Positions 23,549 through 30,380 of a stretch of 39,504 nucleotides of DNA are shown piece by piece (position 1 is the first letter of the stretch; each line of letters starts with the position of its first letter). The DNA comes from Clostridiales bacterium (lineage in GTDB: Bacteria; Bacillota; Clostridia; Saccharofermentanales; DTU023). Both the position numbers and the translations under genes were made by a program. The DNA is taken from assembly GCA_028724525.1 (NCBI GenBank), contig JAQYCV010000001.1:1-39504 (forward strand), given 5' to 3'. Under the pieces are notes generated by a model, which had not been told where the DNA came from, ran no database searches, and worked only from the letters and a program-made list of their open reading frames with translations.

Positions 23549-24292
23549 CTAAGTGAGTTCCCATACTAGGAGGCCTGCCTGACCGGCTTCTTGGGCCGCT
23601 AGGGTATGTCCCTGGAGCCAGACATAGGCACCACCTTTGGCCCGACCCTGGTCTTTGACATAGTTATTGATGAATAAGATAGGCTTGAACATGATCTGGG
23701 TCCGGTCTGCGTAGGCTTGCCTCTCCCCGGAGGACCACTCCTCTAAGCTATAATCGCAGTGGACAGGCCAGATAAAGGCATCTACCTGGTCGTCAAGCTC
23801 GACCCAGAGGGGGAGCAAATCATCCTCCCAATAGTCGCCACAAAGCATAATTGTAAAGGTCTTACCCTCTAATTCAAAAATGATGGCTTCACGACCCATC
23901 CGGTAATCGGCATTGGTCAAGGCCTTAGCCTCCAGCCAGCCTGAGGAAATCCGCTTATAAAGAGCTAACTGCTGGCCCTCTTTATCTATGACCAAATAGG
24001 CGCTAAAAATACCACCCTGGATGTTCAGGTACAAGCCGACGCCTATGGCAAGGCTTAAATCCTTGGCAGTCTGGCATAGGCAGGCAATCTCAGGAGAAGA
24101 CAGGCCCACTGCTAGGGGAATATCATGCTGATAGTCGAAAGTCATGGCTTCAAAACCCTGAAGGGCAGCTTCACCAAAGAGAACCAGGTCTGCTCCTGCT
24201 CCGTGTGCCTCCTGGCAAGCCTTGAGGATAGCCAGGAGATTAACGGCAGGCTGGTCTAAGGTCAATTGGGGTGTCGCTAAAACAATTTTCAT
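23549..24292 (-). CDS. carbon-nitrogen hydrolase (nitrilase superfamily)
   Basis: 247-aa nitrilase-like amidase. Catalytic Glu is expected in LVLFGEAALQGFEA, Lys in LALYKRIS and Cys in TIMLCGDYWEDDLLP, giving a full E-K-C triad. I use the start at 24292 (MKIVLATPQL) because AAGGAGG lies just upstream; the longer frame from 24349 adds residues encoded over a TATAAT box at 24316-24311 and is unlikely. Substrate is unknown; omega-amidase or N-carbamoyl hydrolase-type activity are possible. It converges on trpZ with 22 bp between stops. Confidence 0.88.
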   Translation of the reverse strand: MKIVLATPQLTLDQPAVNLLAILKACQEAHGAGADLVLFGEAALQGFEAMTFDYQHDIPLAVGLSSPEIACLCQTAKDLSLAIGVGLYLNIQGGIFSAYLVIDKEGQQLALYKRISSGWLEAKALTNADYRMGREAIIFELEGKTFTIMLCGDYWEDDLLPLWVELDDQVDAFIWPVHCDYSLEEWSSGERQAYADRTQIMFKPILFINNYVKDQGRAKGGAYVWLQGHTLAAQEAGQAGLLVWELT

Positions 24293-24675
24293 TCGGTCCT
24301 CCTTCATACGATTATAAGCTGAATTGAAAAAGTAAGCCCCATTTTTCACTCCGCTTTTTACTCCGCTAGTCCAAGTTCTTCATTTTTCTTACAGGTTTGC
24401 AGATTTTGTACTCCGAAATCTTTTGAAAACTAGGTTCAGTGGGGTTTTCCTGGGAAAATAGTCCTTCAAGACTGGATTTTATACATGTATTCACTTCGAT
24501 GCCAGATATTATACATTCAGAGGCAGGGGGTAAGCCGGGCGGGTGTGTGCAAAACTTGCAAACATGTAAGAAAATCTGGACTGTTGAAAGTATCCTGGCC
24601 TTTCTACCGACCGCCCGCCTGACCAATGAGATGACGTCCCCAAATGGTGTAAAAGCAGAGGTCTATCTACTACGT
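24293..24675. other. intergenic region without recognisable gene
   Basis: Holds a likely minus-strand -10 box (TATAAT, 24316-24311) for the nitrilase-like gene and two close copies of ACTCCGC separated by T-runs (about 24345-24366). Open frames here lack ribosome binding sites and recognisable content. I see nothing else. Confidence 0.5.
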
Positions 24676-24890
24676 AAAAAGGTTGGCAAATCCCTGATTT
24701 GTTGAACTCGCCAACCCAAATCTGCTGCCAAATCGACCTGGCTGGGCCGAAAAAGGTAGGCAAAGTTCTGGTTTGGCGGACTTGCCAACCAGAATCTACT
24801 GCCAAGCCAAGCCAGTGTGCCTGAAAAAGGTTGGGAAAGTTCTAAATTAGAGGACTTGCCAACCAACAGTGCCGCCTAGCAAAAGTAGCC
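24676..24890. repeat. 74-bp tandem repeat, about 2.8 copies, each with an internal inverted repeat
   Basis: Units start with AAAAAGGT at 24676, 24750 and 24824, exactly 74 bp apart. Each unit contains GGTTGGCAA-like and TTGCCAACC-like arms about 36 bp apart end to end, so each could fold as a hairpin. The following half (ATCTRCTGCCAA) is also conserved between units 1 and 2. 74 is not a multiple of three, so this is not a protein repeat. Spacing and divergence do not fit CRISPR. Confidence 0.8.
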
Positions 24891-24907
24891 TAAAATAAAT
24901 TAAAGAA

Positions 24908-25050
24908 AGGCAATTACAAATTTACACACTATTGGGGACTTGATCCAAATTTGCCCAGCGCCCCACCCATTAGTTGCAATAATGCCGGAGAATCCGAGTT
25001 CCGAAGTAGCTTAACCGCCGGCCATCCACTACTTGTAAATTTGTATGCCT
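24908..25050. mobile_element. MITE-like element with terminal inverted repeats, containing repeat copy B
   Basis: TACAAATTTACA at 24915-24926 is matched by its exact reverse complement at 25034-25045; the match extends outward through AGGCA/TGCCT. The 143-bp interval encodes nothing and contains at 24971-25026 a second copy of the dispersed repeat found at 20133-20190. That is the make-up of a small non-autonomous element. No target-site duplication is certain and no transposase is in the window. Confidence 0.5.
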
Positions 25051-25057
25051 AACGACA

Positions 25058-25088
25058 GTACCCATTCAATTCTAGAATAGATGGGTAC
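25058..25088. repeat. inverted repeat directly upstream of the tRNA-Val promoter
   Basis: GTACCCAT and ATGGGTAC flank the inner palindrome ATTCTAGAAT. The -35 box of tRNA-Val begins on the next base. It may be a terminator-like hairpin (TTGTTTT follows) or a regulatory site. Confidence 0.55.
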
Positions 25089-25117
25089 TTGTTTTAGCCA
25101 GCAATAGCCGTTAAAAT
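25089..25117 (+). promoter_or_regulatory. promoter of tRNA-Val
   Basis: TTGTTT, 17-bp spacer, TAAAAT, 20 bp before the mature tRNA. Confidence 0.6.
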
Positions 25118-25137
25118 AACTAGGTTATTAAAAGCAA

Positions 25138-25214
25138 GGGGCCTTAGCTCAGCTGGTTAGAGTGCTCGCTTCACATGCGAGAGGTCAAGGGTTCGAGTCC
25201 CTTAGGCCCCACCA
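25138..25214 (+). tRNA. tRNA-Val (anticodon CAC), attachment site of the integrative element
   Basis: 77-nt cloverleaf: acceptor GGGGCCT/AGGCCCC plus encoded ACCA; D arm TAGCTCAGCTGGTTAGAG; anticodon stem CTCGC/GCGAG with loop TTCACAT and anticodon CAC (25172-25174); T arm GGTTCGAGTCC. Its last 17 bp are duplicated at 32646-32662, marking integration here without damage to the tRNA. Confidence 0.97.
25198..25214 (+). repeat. attL core (tRNA-Val 3' end)
   Basis: TCCCTTAGGCCCCACCA, identical to 32646-32662. It covers the T-arm 3' side, acceptor strand and CCA of tRNA-Val, the usual tyrosine-integrase crossover region. Confidence 0.9.
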
Positions 25215-25218
25215 ATTA

Positions 25219-25248
25219 GCCTTGAAACATTGTTGTTTCAGGGCTTTT
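25219..25248 (+). terminator. element-borne terminator just behind tRNA-Val
   Basis: GCCTTGAAACA, loop TTGT, TGTTTCAGGGC (one G-U pair), then TTTT. It starts 5 bp inside the element and replaces the chromosomal tRNA terminator that integration moved to 32673. Confidence 0.85.
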
Positions 25249-25258
25249 CAATTCTAAG

Positions 25259-25281
25259 GGTAACAAAAAGGTAACAAAAAT
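25259..25281 (+). repeat. left-end direct repeat (probable integrase arm site)
   Basis: Two head-to-tail copies of GGTAACAAAAA followed by T, 23 bp in all, identical to 32526-32548 near the right end and in the same orientation. Position fits arm-type binding sites for the integrase N-terminal domain. Confidence 0.75.
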
Positions 25282-25411
25282 CTTTGAATTTATTTTTAAG
25301 CGCCTTTTATGGCTCTTTTTTGTTCATCGCTTACTAGAATTGATCTGTAGTGAAAAACAACTAGTCATCTGGTTTATTGCGCCTAACATATATGCTTTGC
25401 GCGGTAATAGG

Positions 25412-25471
25412 AAAAAAGCCGGAGGAATTATCCTCCAGCATTTACTTATTGTCCAAGCGGCAGGACAATAA
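25412..25471 (-). terminator. two hairpins ending in a minus-strand terminator; possible small RNA 3' end
   Basis: Reading the minus strand, TTATTGTCC pairs perfectly with GGACAATAA (25471-25446), then a 9-bp stem GCTGGAGGA/TCCTCCGGC (25439 to about 25419) is followed by six T. This is a convincing intrinsic terminator, yet no credible minus-strand gene precedes it. The 125-aa minus-strand frame here runs through the terminator and looks spurious. The rest of 25282-25750 holds nothing else I recognise. Confidence 0.6.
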
Positions 25472-25750
25472 CTGCCTAGCAGAGTTAAAGAGACAGCATA
25501 CACATCATAGATAATTAAGGTTGATTGGTAAACTTTTACGGGTGAATTTCTCCAGGCGAAAAGCATCTTGCAGTTAGAAAACACAGAAGCTAAACGCCTG
25601 TAACCCTTTAACTGCAGACGTTTTGATGAATTTAATGGTATGATTAGAAATAGATATAGATGGCTAAATATATCTAAAATACAGGGCTTGTGGCTAAGCA
25701 TAGCGGCGGAAATTTATAGCTCATGCCTGAGAGAAAGCGGAGTGATACAA

Positions 25751-26062
25751 ATGTTAAAAGAGGAGATTGCCAATTGTCGATTTTGTATAGATGAAAGGGA
25801 TATTAAGAACTTTGACAGCTATTCAGAGCTACAACAGCGAGCAGTGCTAGCAGGCAAAGTCAAAGAGTGTATATGCCCAGACAGGCCATGCAGAGGTTGC
25901 CCTTATAGTCTTTACCCTGAAGGCTATGACGGCGGATGTGAATTTTATATGTACGGGCCAATGGGTCGCCCGGAGGATAGGGAAGAGAGACGAGAACGCG
26001 CCAGGTTAGCAGACATAGCTAGATTAAAGCGAGAGGCTAAAAGAAGGCGTAAGGGCTTCTAA
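25751..26062 (+). CDS. small cysteine-rich protein of unknown function
   Basis: I do not recognise this protein. From ATG 25751 (MLKEEIANC; CGGAG lies 9 bp upstream) it has 103 aa with seven Cys at 9, 12, 40, 42, 47, 50 and 63. The pattern C-x2-C then CICPDRPCRGCPY suggests a small zinc or iron-sulfur binding module. The C-terminal 35 residues are very basic and Arg-rich (DREERRERARLADIARLKRE), possibly a nucleic-acid-binding helix. The frame is open further upstream to 25640, but that part has no ribosome binding site. It lies alone inside the element next to attL, where accessory or satellite-specific genes often sit, and has its own terminator. Confidence 0.6.
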   Translation: MLKEEIANCRFCIDERDIKNFDSYSELQQRAVLAGKVKECICPDRPCRGCPYSLYPEGYDGGCEFYMYGPMGRPEDREERRERARLADIARLKREAKRRRKGF

Positions 26063-26136
26063 TTATTGTCCGTAAGAATCTAAGATACATAGCTAGGTGA
26101 AAGCCTAGACACGTACATGCTCCATAACATAACAGG

Positions 26137-26172
26137 GATGGGCTTAGTTCACTTGGACTAGCCCGTCTTTTT
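26137..26172 (+). terminator. terminator after the cysteine-rich gene
   Basis: GATGGGCTTAGT pairs with ACTAGCCCGTC (one bulge, one G-U) and is followed by TTTTTAG. Confidence 0.8.
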
Positions 26173-26210
26173 AGTTAACAAATTAACCTTAAAAATTGTT
26201 TATGTCGCTA

Positions 26211-26239
26211 TTGACAACCTGAATCTCTGTTGATACTAT
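26211..26239 (+). promoter_or_regulatory. strong promoter inside the element
   Basis: Consensus TTGACA, 17-bp spacer, TACTAT. Transcription would start near 26247 and run through a 280-nt leader to the HTH gene at 26533. The leader has only very short frames. Confidence 0.8.
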
Positions 26240-26240
26240 A

Positions 26241-26314
26241 AAAATATCTATTTTACATATTTAGGTACTTTTAGAGCGTATAGTTATACTAAAACTACAC
26301 AAAATAGATATTTT
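26241..26314. promoter_or_regulatory. pair of operator-like palindromes
   Basis: AAAATATCTATTTT at 26241-26254 and AAAATAGATATTTT at 26301-26314. Each is itself an inverted repeat (AAAATA, two bases, TATTTT), and they lie exactly 60 bp apart. The first begins 1 bp after the -10 box, so a bound dimer would block the promoter. Candidate ligands are the HTH proteins of this element. Confidence 0.6.
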
Positions 26315-26532
26315 GCGAAGTTGGATTTTATATAAATATACAGCCCTGAAAGCCCTGGTACAGACTGGTTATGCGGCAATGAATAATTGATGAGTTGGAA
26401 ATGAACTGCGTGAACTACTTAAAATAAACAATAAAACAAACTAAAAGAGTAGTATGCAGAACTAAATATGTATAATATACAGTTACTAAGCTTATTGCCT
26501 GCTGAGCGCATATAGAAAGGGAAGAATTAACA

Positions 26533-26739
26533 ATGATTAGTTTCAAGCCACTAGAGCATACGTTGATTGACCGGGATATGACTAAGGCTGAGCTAGGGAG
26601 GGCCTGCAATCTATCGCCTACCACGCTGGCTAGAATGAGCAAGGGAGAAAGTGTAACGCTCGCTATGGTTGAGCGCATATGCTTATATTTGAAGTGCCCA
26701 GTTGAAAAAGTAGTTGAGATTTTACCAGACCAAGATTAG
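26533..26739 (+). CDS. small Cro/CI-type HTH regulator (YozG-like)
   Basis: 68-aa single-domain DNA-binding protein. The segment MTKAELGRACNLSPTTLARMSKGESVTLAMVERICLYLKC in its parts fits a five-helix HTH of the XRE type, followed by VEKVVEILPDQ as in YozG-like regulators. GAAAGGGAAG precedes the ATG. It is the only gene downstream of the 26211 promoter and its twin palindromes, so autoregulation is plausible. No partner gene is adjacent. Confidence 0.85.
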   Translation: MISFKPLEHTLIDRDMTKAELGRACNLSPTTLARMSKGESVTLAMVERICLYLKCPVEKVVEILPDQD

Positions 26740-27530
26740 TTGATGAACAAGAATAACTTTTAGTGAACTCAGATTATCTTAGACTTTCAAAGAGCGCAGA
26801 ATAAAAATCTTAAGTAATGCTGCAGCAAAACTTAGAAAAACTTTCCCAAGCATTGATGAGAGGGCACATCTTGATTTGCTAGTAACCCCTGGGGCTTGTT
26901 ACCTTTACAACCCGCTTCCTGGAAAACGGCTTTTTTATGGAACTTCTCGACCGCGGCTAGACCCGACAAAAGATATTTTTGTATTTTAATGTGGTAGCGG
27001 TTGAAGTATTCCTCCCTCCCTGGAATAGATTAGCTGGGGAGGGGGGACATTATTTTTTAGGGAATACTTTTCTAATACATGTTTCTCACTTACAAATATC
27101 TTTCATACATGTGTCTTTCATACATGTGTCCTTCATGTATGCGGCATACATATATACAGCATAAAGCTACGTCTGCGATGCAAGGTTACATGCTTAAATG
27201 ATAGTCAACGAATTTATATATTGCTCTGCTTGGTAACGGATTGGTTCCTTCTGGCTGTTGAATTACTGCAGGTCATAGCGGTGGGAATATTGCCTCCCCC
27301 TGGGGTAAAAAACGTGAAAACTTTGGGGGGCCGCCAGTCGGAGAGGGGGCACGACAATGAGAAATCTCTCGCGCGCGTGGGGAAATTTTATTTAACCCCT
27401 GTCTTATCAGAGGGGCCTCTATCTCTAATGGGAAAAGGGAGCCTCATATGAAGCTCCCCTTTGCCCCTGGGCTATATGTGGTTTTAGTTGTGGCTACAAC
27501 CAGGTAGAGTATTTAGAGTTGTATCTATCG
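26740..27530. other. gene-free segment of the element with many repeats
   Basis: No supported gene. Contents: a small inverted repeat GTAAC...GTTAC (26882-26901); a long imperfect inverted repeat whose outer arms are AGTATTCC and GGAATACT (27005-27068) with inner C-rich and G-rich arms; two exact 15-bp copies of TTTCATACATGTGTC (27101-27130) in a tract rich in ATACATGT; a degenerate direct repeat of about 28 bp (26995-27023 and 27276-27303); and a palindromic hairpin GGGAGC...GCTCCC centred on TCATATGA (27437-27458), perhaps a terminator for the minus-strand gene that ends at 27531. Confidence 0.5.
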
Positions 27531-27842
27531 TCATTGCTGGCAAGTAGGGCTGCAGGTTTGAGAATCTAGGTAGCTGCGGTATTCCTCAATAGTCTTGAAC
27601 TTACCTTCTTCTCTCAGTTTATAGCATGCTCCTATGCAATTAAGGATAAAGTCTAAGGCATCCGGAGGTAGCTCCATTGTGTCTACCCCATCAGTAGCAT
27701 AAACCCGGCTTTCTTTCTCTGTTAGAGTTATTTGCCTTGTGATGGCTTGAGGCTCCATAATGTTACTATCAGCTGTACAGCTGTGGGCCTGCTGGTCTGT
27801 GGAAAGCTTGCGGGCTCTTTCTTTTTTCGTCTGATTGATCAT
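27531..27842 (-). CDS. hypothetical protein of the element
   Basis: Unrecognised 103-aa protein. The N-terminal 40 residues are hydrophilic and low in complexity; the C-terminal half (MELPPDALDFILNCIGACYK, then LREEGKFKTIEEYRSYLDS) looks like two or three helices and resembles short phage or island accessory proteins in style only. Three Cys pairs lie near the C-terminus and centre. GGGAG lies about 10 bp before the ATG. It follows rep on the same strand after the candidate origin, so it could be transcribed from the cro-xis-rep promoter or on its own. No membrane segment or signal peptide. Confidence 0.6.
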   Translation of the reverse strand: MINQTKKERARKLSTDQQAHSCTADSNIMEPQAITRQITLTEKESRVYATDGVDTMELPPDALDFILNCIGACYKLREEGKFKTIEEYRSYLDSQTCSPTCQQ

Positions 27843-28029
27843 CGTTATTTTCTCCCTTCATTTGATTTTGCTTTTATAGCAGAGTTGAAGCTGTGCATGC
27901 TTGGTTACAATTCTTTCTTGGCCTGTCGTTTTACGCCCATTTATATGTGCTCCTTTCTATTTGTTAATCAGCAATCTGTTTGTGAGATTTTTTGATAGAA
28001 GACTGCTAGGCTATGCACTAGAGGCTTTA

Positions 28030-28246
28030 CTCTCTTTGTCTACCTTCTTTGCCTTTTTTGAGTGCTGCACAAAGAAGCAAACAAACAAAGAAGGTAGCGT
28101 AAATGCTGAATGATATATGATATTTAAAAGTTTTAGCACGGACGCACCTTTCTGCATCTTTGTTTGCTTACCTTCGTAAGCAACTTTGCTTTCTTTGTCT
28201 TCTTTGTCTTCTTTGTCTTCTTAGCCTTCATTGTCTTCTTTGTCTC
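28030..28246. other. candidate iteron-type replication origin downstream of rep
   Basis: Ten copies of the core CTTTG (or CAAAG) fall in two groups flanking an AT-rich stretch (28101-28134). Left group: a perfect 12-bp inverted repeat CTACCTTCTTTG (28040-28051) / CAAAGAAGGTAG (28086-28097) with a further inverted copy inside. Right group: a hairpin TTGCTTAC-CTTC-GTAAGCAA (28164-28183) and seven tandem 9-bp units of consensus CTTTGTCTT (28184-28246) that overlap the rep stop codon. Two iteron groups around AT-rich DNA, directly behind rep, is the layout of staphylococcal pathogenicity island origins. Function is inferred. Confidence 0.6.
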
Positions 28247-30380
28247 CTTGTATTTCTCTGTTCTGCTCAGCTAAGCAATCGTCTTCCTTATCTGTGTAAT
28301 GCATTTCATCATCTTCACCTAAACAGATATCTCTACCTCTGAGCCATGTTATCCAGGCTCCGGCTCGGCTCCCTTCGCCTTTTTTAAGTTTTCGCTTGCT
28401 GATTAATCCTTCCTGGACGAGTAAATTTGCGACTGCATCATAATTAGCTTTTGTAGCGCCTAGCATCATACATATTTCGCAAAGATCAGAAGACAAGACG
28501 GGAGCAGCCTCTAGTTCATTTAGAATTGCTTCTCGTGCAATTTGCTCACCTGGTTTTTCTTCATCGGCTCTATATTTCGCGTGAAATTGTGCTTCAGTCA
28601 TCTGTAGGGGGTCGCCCCATTCAACAATTGACGTTTGAATGGAAGTGTCTTCAAAAGAAGAGGGATTGGGATTCGCGATGGTCGCCGAAACTGTTTTATA
28701 AGGGATTGTATCTCCAACAGGCCCTATGTTTGTTTTGGTATGAAATAGAAAATGCTCTGTATTATCTTTTGGGTTGTTTAGCACGGATAAAATCGATCGT
28801 GCCGCATTTGCAAAGTCAGATGAGCCAATGAGACGGAGCAGGGCCTTGTCTTGTTGCTTCTTGTTATGAGCAATAAGAATGATGGCCAACTGATTTCTCT
28901 TGGCAAACTCAGCAAGGCTTTGCATGACTCCACGGACGCAAGGCATACTGTTCATATCTTGTTCTTCGTTGAAAAATGCTTGAATGGGGTCAAAAATGCA
29001 TAATATGGGCTTGTACTCCTGCAGTAATGGCTCTATTTCCTCAAGTTTATCAAAGCCCAGCTGCTTGCCGTAGGGGTCGATAGGTTGAAGGAATAGAATT
29101 TTATTTAAATCCGCCATTGAGGCCTCAAGGCGTGGCCTTTGGACTTCTTCTTGTAAATCTTCGCTATTTTGATAAAGAACAACACCAGGTTTACGTTCGA
29201 TATTAAGTTCTCCTGGGAGCGGTGTTCCCCTAGTAATAGCACTTGCAATAGCTGCCGTCAGGCTGCTTTTTCCAGTTCCACCATCGCCAGAAATGATCGT
29301 TACACATCCTATGGCTAAATATGGGTAATAAAGCCATTGAATAGGCTTAGGGGTAACTGTATCCATGCGGACTACCCGGAACGTAGATTCAACTACTTGC
29401 TTACTCACGTCCGTAAAATCTTCTGCTGCACTTATCTCTCTATCGCCGAATTTTTCCATAAAGCTATATGTGGTTCTTGGTTTAGTGTTCTTTAGTTCCT
29501 TCAAAAAATGTTGACGATTATTTTCTTTCCAGTCCTCACGATCTCCGGCCAGTAGTACAGCGCAAGTTTCGCCTGTATGCTGTGAGATTTCTCCCGTTAG
29601 CGTAGCTTGGACAAGAACCAATAACGCGGATACGTAGTTATCGCGATTTTGTAGGTTCTCCCGATCTCGGCTCTCATATTTCCGGACAGTGTCGGTAGCC
29701 GTCAGATAGTCGAATTTAATGGTTCTTACTGCTTCCTTGATACATGGGGCTGTGGCTGTCGAAAGCGATTCTAGCGGCATTTCTGAAGCTTTTAACGTGC
29801 CTGGGTCAAGATATTCCCCATCAACACAAGCCTCATAGATTGGATGAACGCCCTTTAAGTGGGTAGGGAAGTAAAACAGATGCGTATCTTCAAAAGAACA
29901 AGCATCATCTGTTAAGGGAATACCGAATATTGAGGCCGCAGCTTTGGCTTTTGCGCTATATTCTTTGGGCTTTATAGGCTGTGAGAAGGGAATAATGACA
30001 CGAACCTTAGCATTTTGCCCGTCATAACTCGCTGAACTATGGCAAACATAGTTATACCCGCTCTCTGTGAGGCAGCGAAGTACGCTATTTAGAGTTTCGC
30101 GGTCGATGCTGTCCAGATCATAGGTTAGCCCTTCACGGGTTGAAAGATGGCCTTTCTGGCGCTTCCCTGTATGGTCTAATGCACCGAAAACATAGCAGGG
30201 CCCGTTTTTGAGTTCTCTCTGCTCAGCATCCGTCAACTTAGCGAATTCCTCCGGGGTTGAGGGGATTTCTCGCGAGCTGTTAAGACGCTCAGCAAGAGAT
30301 TGCCATGTGGTAATCTCTTGCTTCCATTTGCTAACATCGTGTCTACTAGCCGTACTGATTGTTAACTCTCTGTCTGGCAT
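28221..30380 (-). CDS. rep: primase-helicase replication protein (AEP-like N-terminus, RepA-type AAA/RecA helicase, winged-helix C-terminus)
   Basis: 719-aa replication initiator of the element. N-terminal 200 residues resemble archaeo-eukaryotic primase domains of phage and plasmid proteins: TYDLDSID, YVCHSSASY, AKVRVIIPFSQPI and DTHLFYFPTH. The middle holds a RecA/RepA-type hexameric helicase: Walker A SGDGGTGKSS (about residues 363-372), Walker B ILCIFDPIQAF, and IILIAHNKK. About 90 C-terminal residues (REAILNELEAAPVLSSDLCE, NYDAVANLLVQEGLISK) form a winged helix suited to origin binding. The start overlaps the xis gene by 19 bp. Its stop codon lies inside the 9-bp repeat array of the candidate origin. 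It should initiate element replication after excision. Confidence 0.88.
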   Translation of the reverse strand: MPDRELTISTASRHDVSKWKQEITTWQSLAERLNSSREIPSTPEEFAKLTDAEQRELKNGPCYVFGALDHTGKRQKGHLSTREGLTYDLDSIDRETLNSVLRCLTESGYNYVCHSSASYDGQNAKVRVIIPFSQPIKPKEYSAKAKAAASIFGIPLTDDACSFEDTHLFYFPTHLKGVHPIYEACVDGEYLDPGTLKASEMPLESLSTATAPCIKEAVRTIKFDYLTATDTVRKYESRDRENLQNRDNYVSALLVLVQATLTGEISQHTGETCAVLLAGDREDWKENNRQHFLKELKNTKPRTTYSFMEKFGDREISAAEDFTDVSKQVVESTFRVVRMDTVTPKPIQWLYYPYLAIGCVTIISGDGGTGKSSLTAAIASAITRGTPLPGELNIERKPGVVLYQNSEDLQEEVQRPRLEASMADLNKILFLQPIDPYGKQLGFDKLEEIEPLLQEYKPILCIFDPIQAFFNEEQDMNSMPCVRGVMQSLAEFAKRNQLAIILIAHNKKQQDKALLRLIGSSDFANAARSILSVLNNPKDNTEHFLFHTKTNIGPVGDTIPYKTVSATIANPNPSSFEDTSIQTSIVEWGDPLQMTEAQFHAKYRADEEKPGEQIAREAILNELEAAPVLSSDLCEICMMLGATKANYDAVANLLVQEGLISKRKLKKGEGSRAGAWITWLRGRDICLGEDDEMHYTDKEDDCLAEQNREIQGDKEDNEG

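Noticed and set aside
24439-24866. Overlapping open frames of 67-98 codons in the repeat region
   Set aside because: They run across the 74-bp repeat in several frames, lack ribosome binding sites and resemble no family.
24676-24890. Possible CRISPR array
   Set aside because: Only about three 74-bp units that diverge throughout; no constant short repeat with unique spacers and no cas genes.
25324-25701. 125-codon minus-strand frame
   Set aside because: It passes through a strong minus-strand terminator, has no ribosome binding site and reads as low-quality hydrophobic text.
27221-27451. 76-codon plus-strand frame in the element
   Set aside because: No ribosome binding site and no family resemblance; runs through repeats.
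26063-27530. Retron or RT-linked non-coding RNA
   Set aside because: Structured non-coding stretches exist, but there is no reverse transcriptase in the window.
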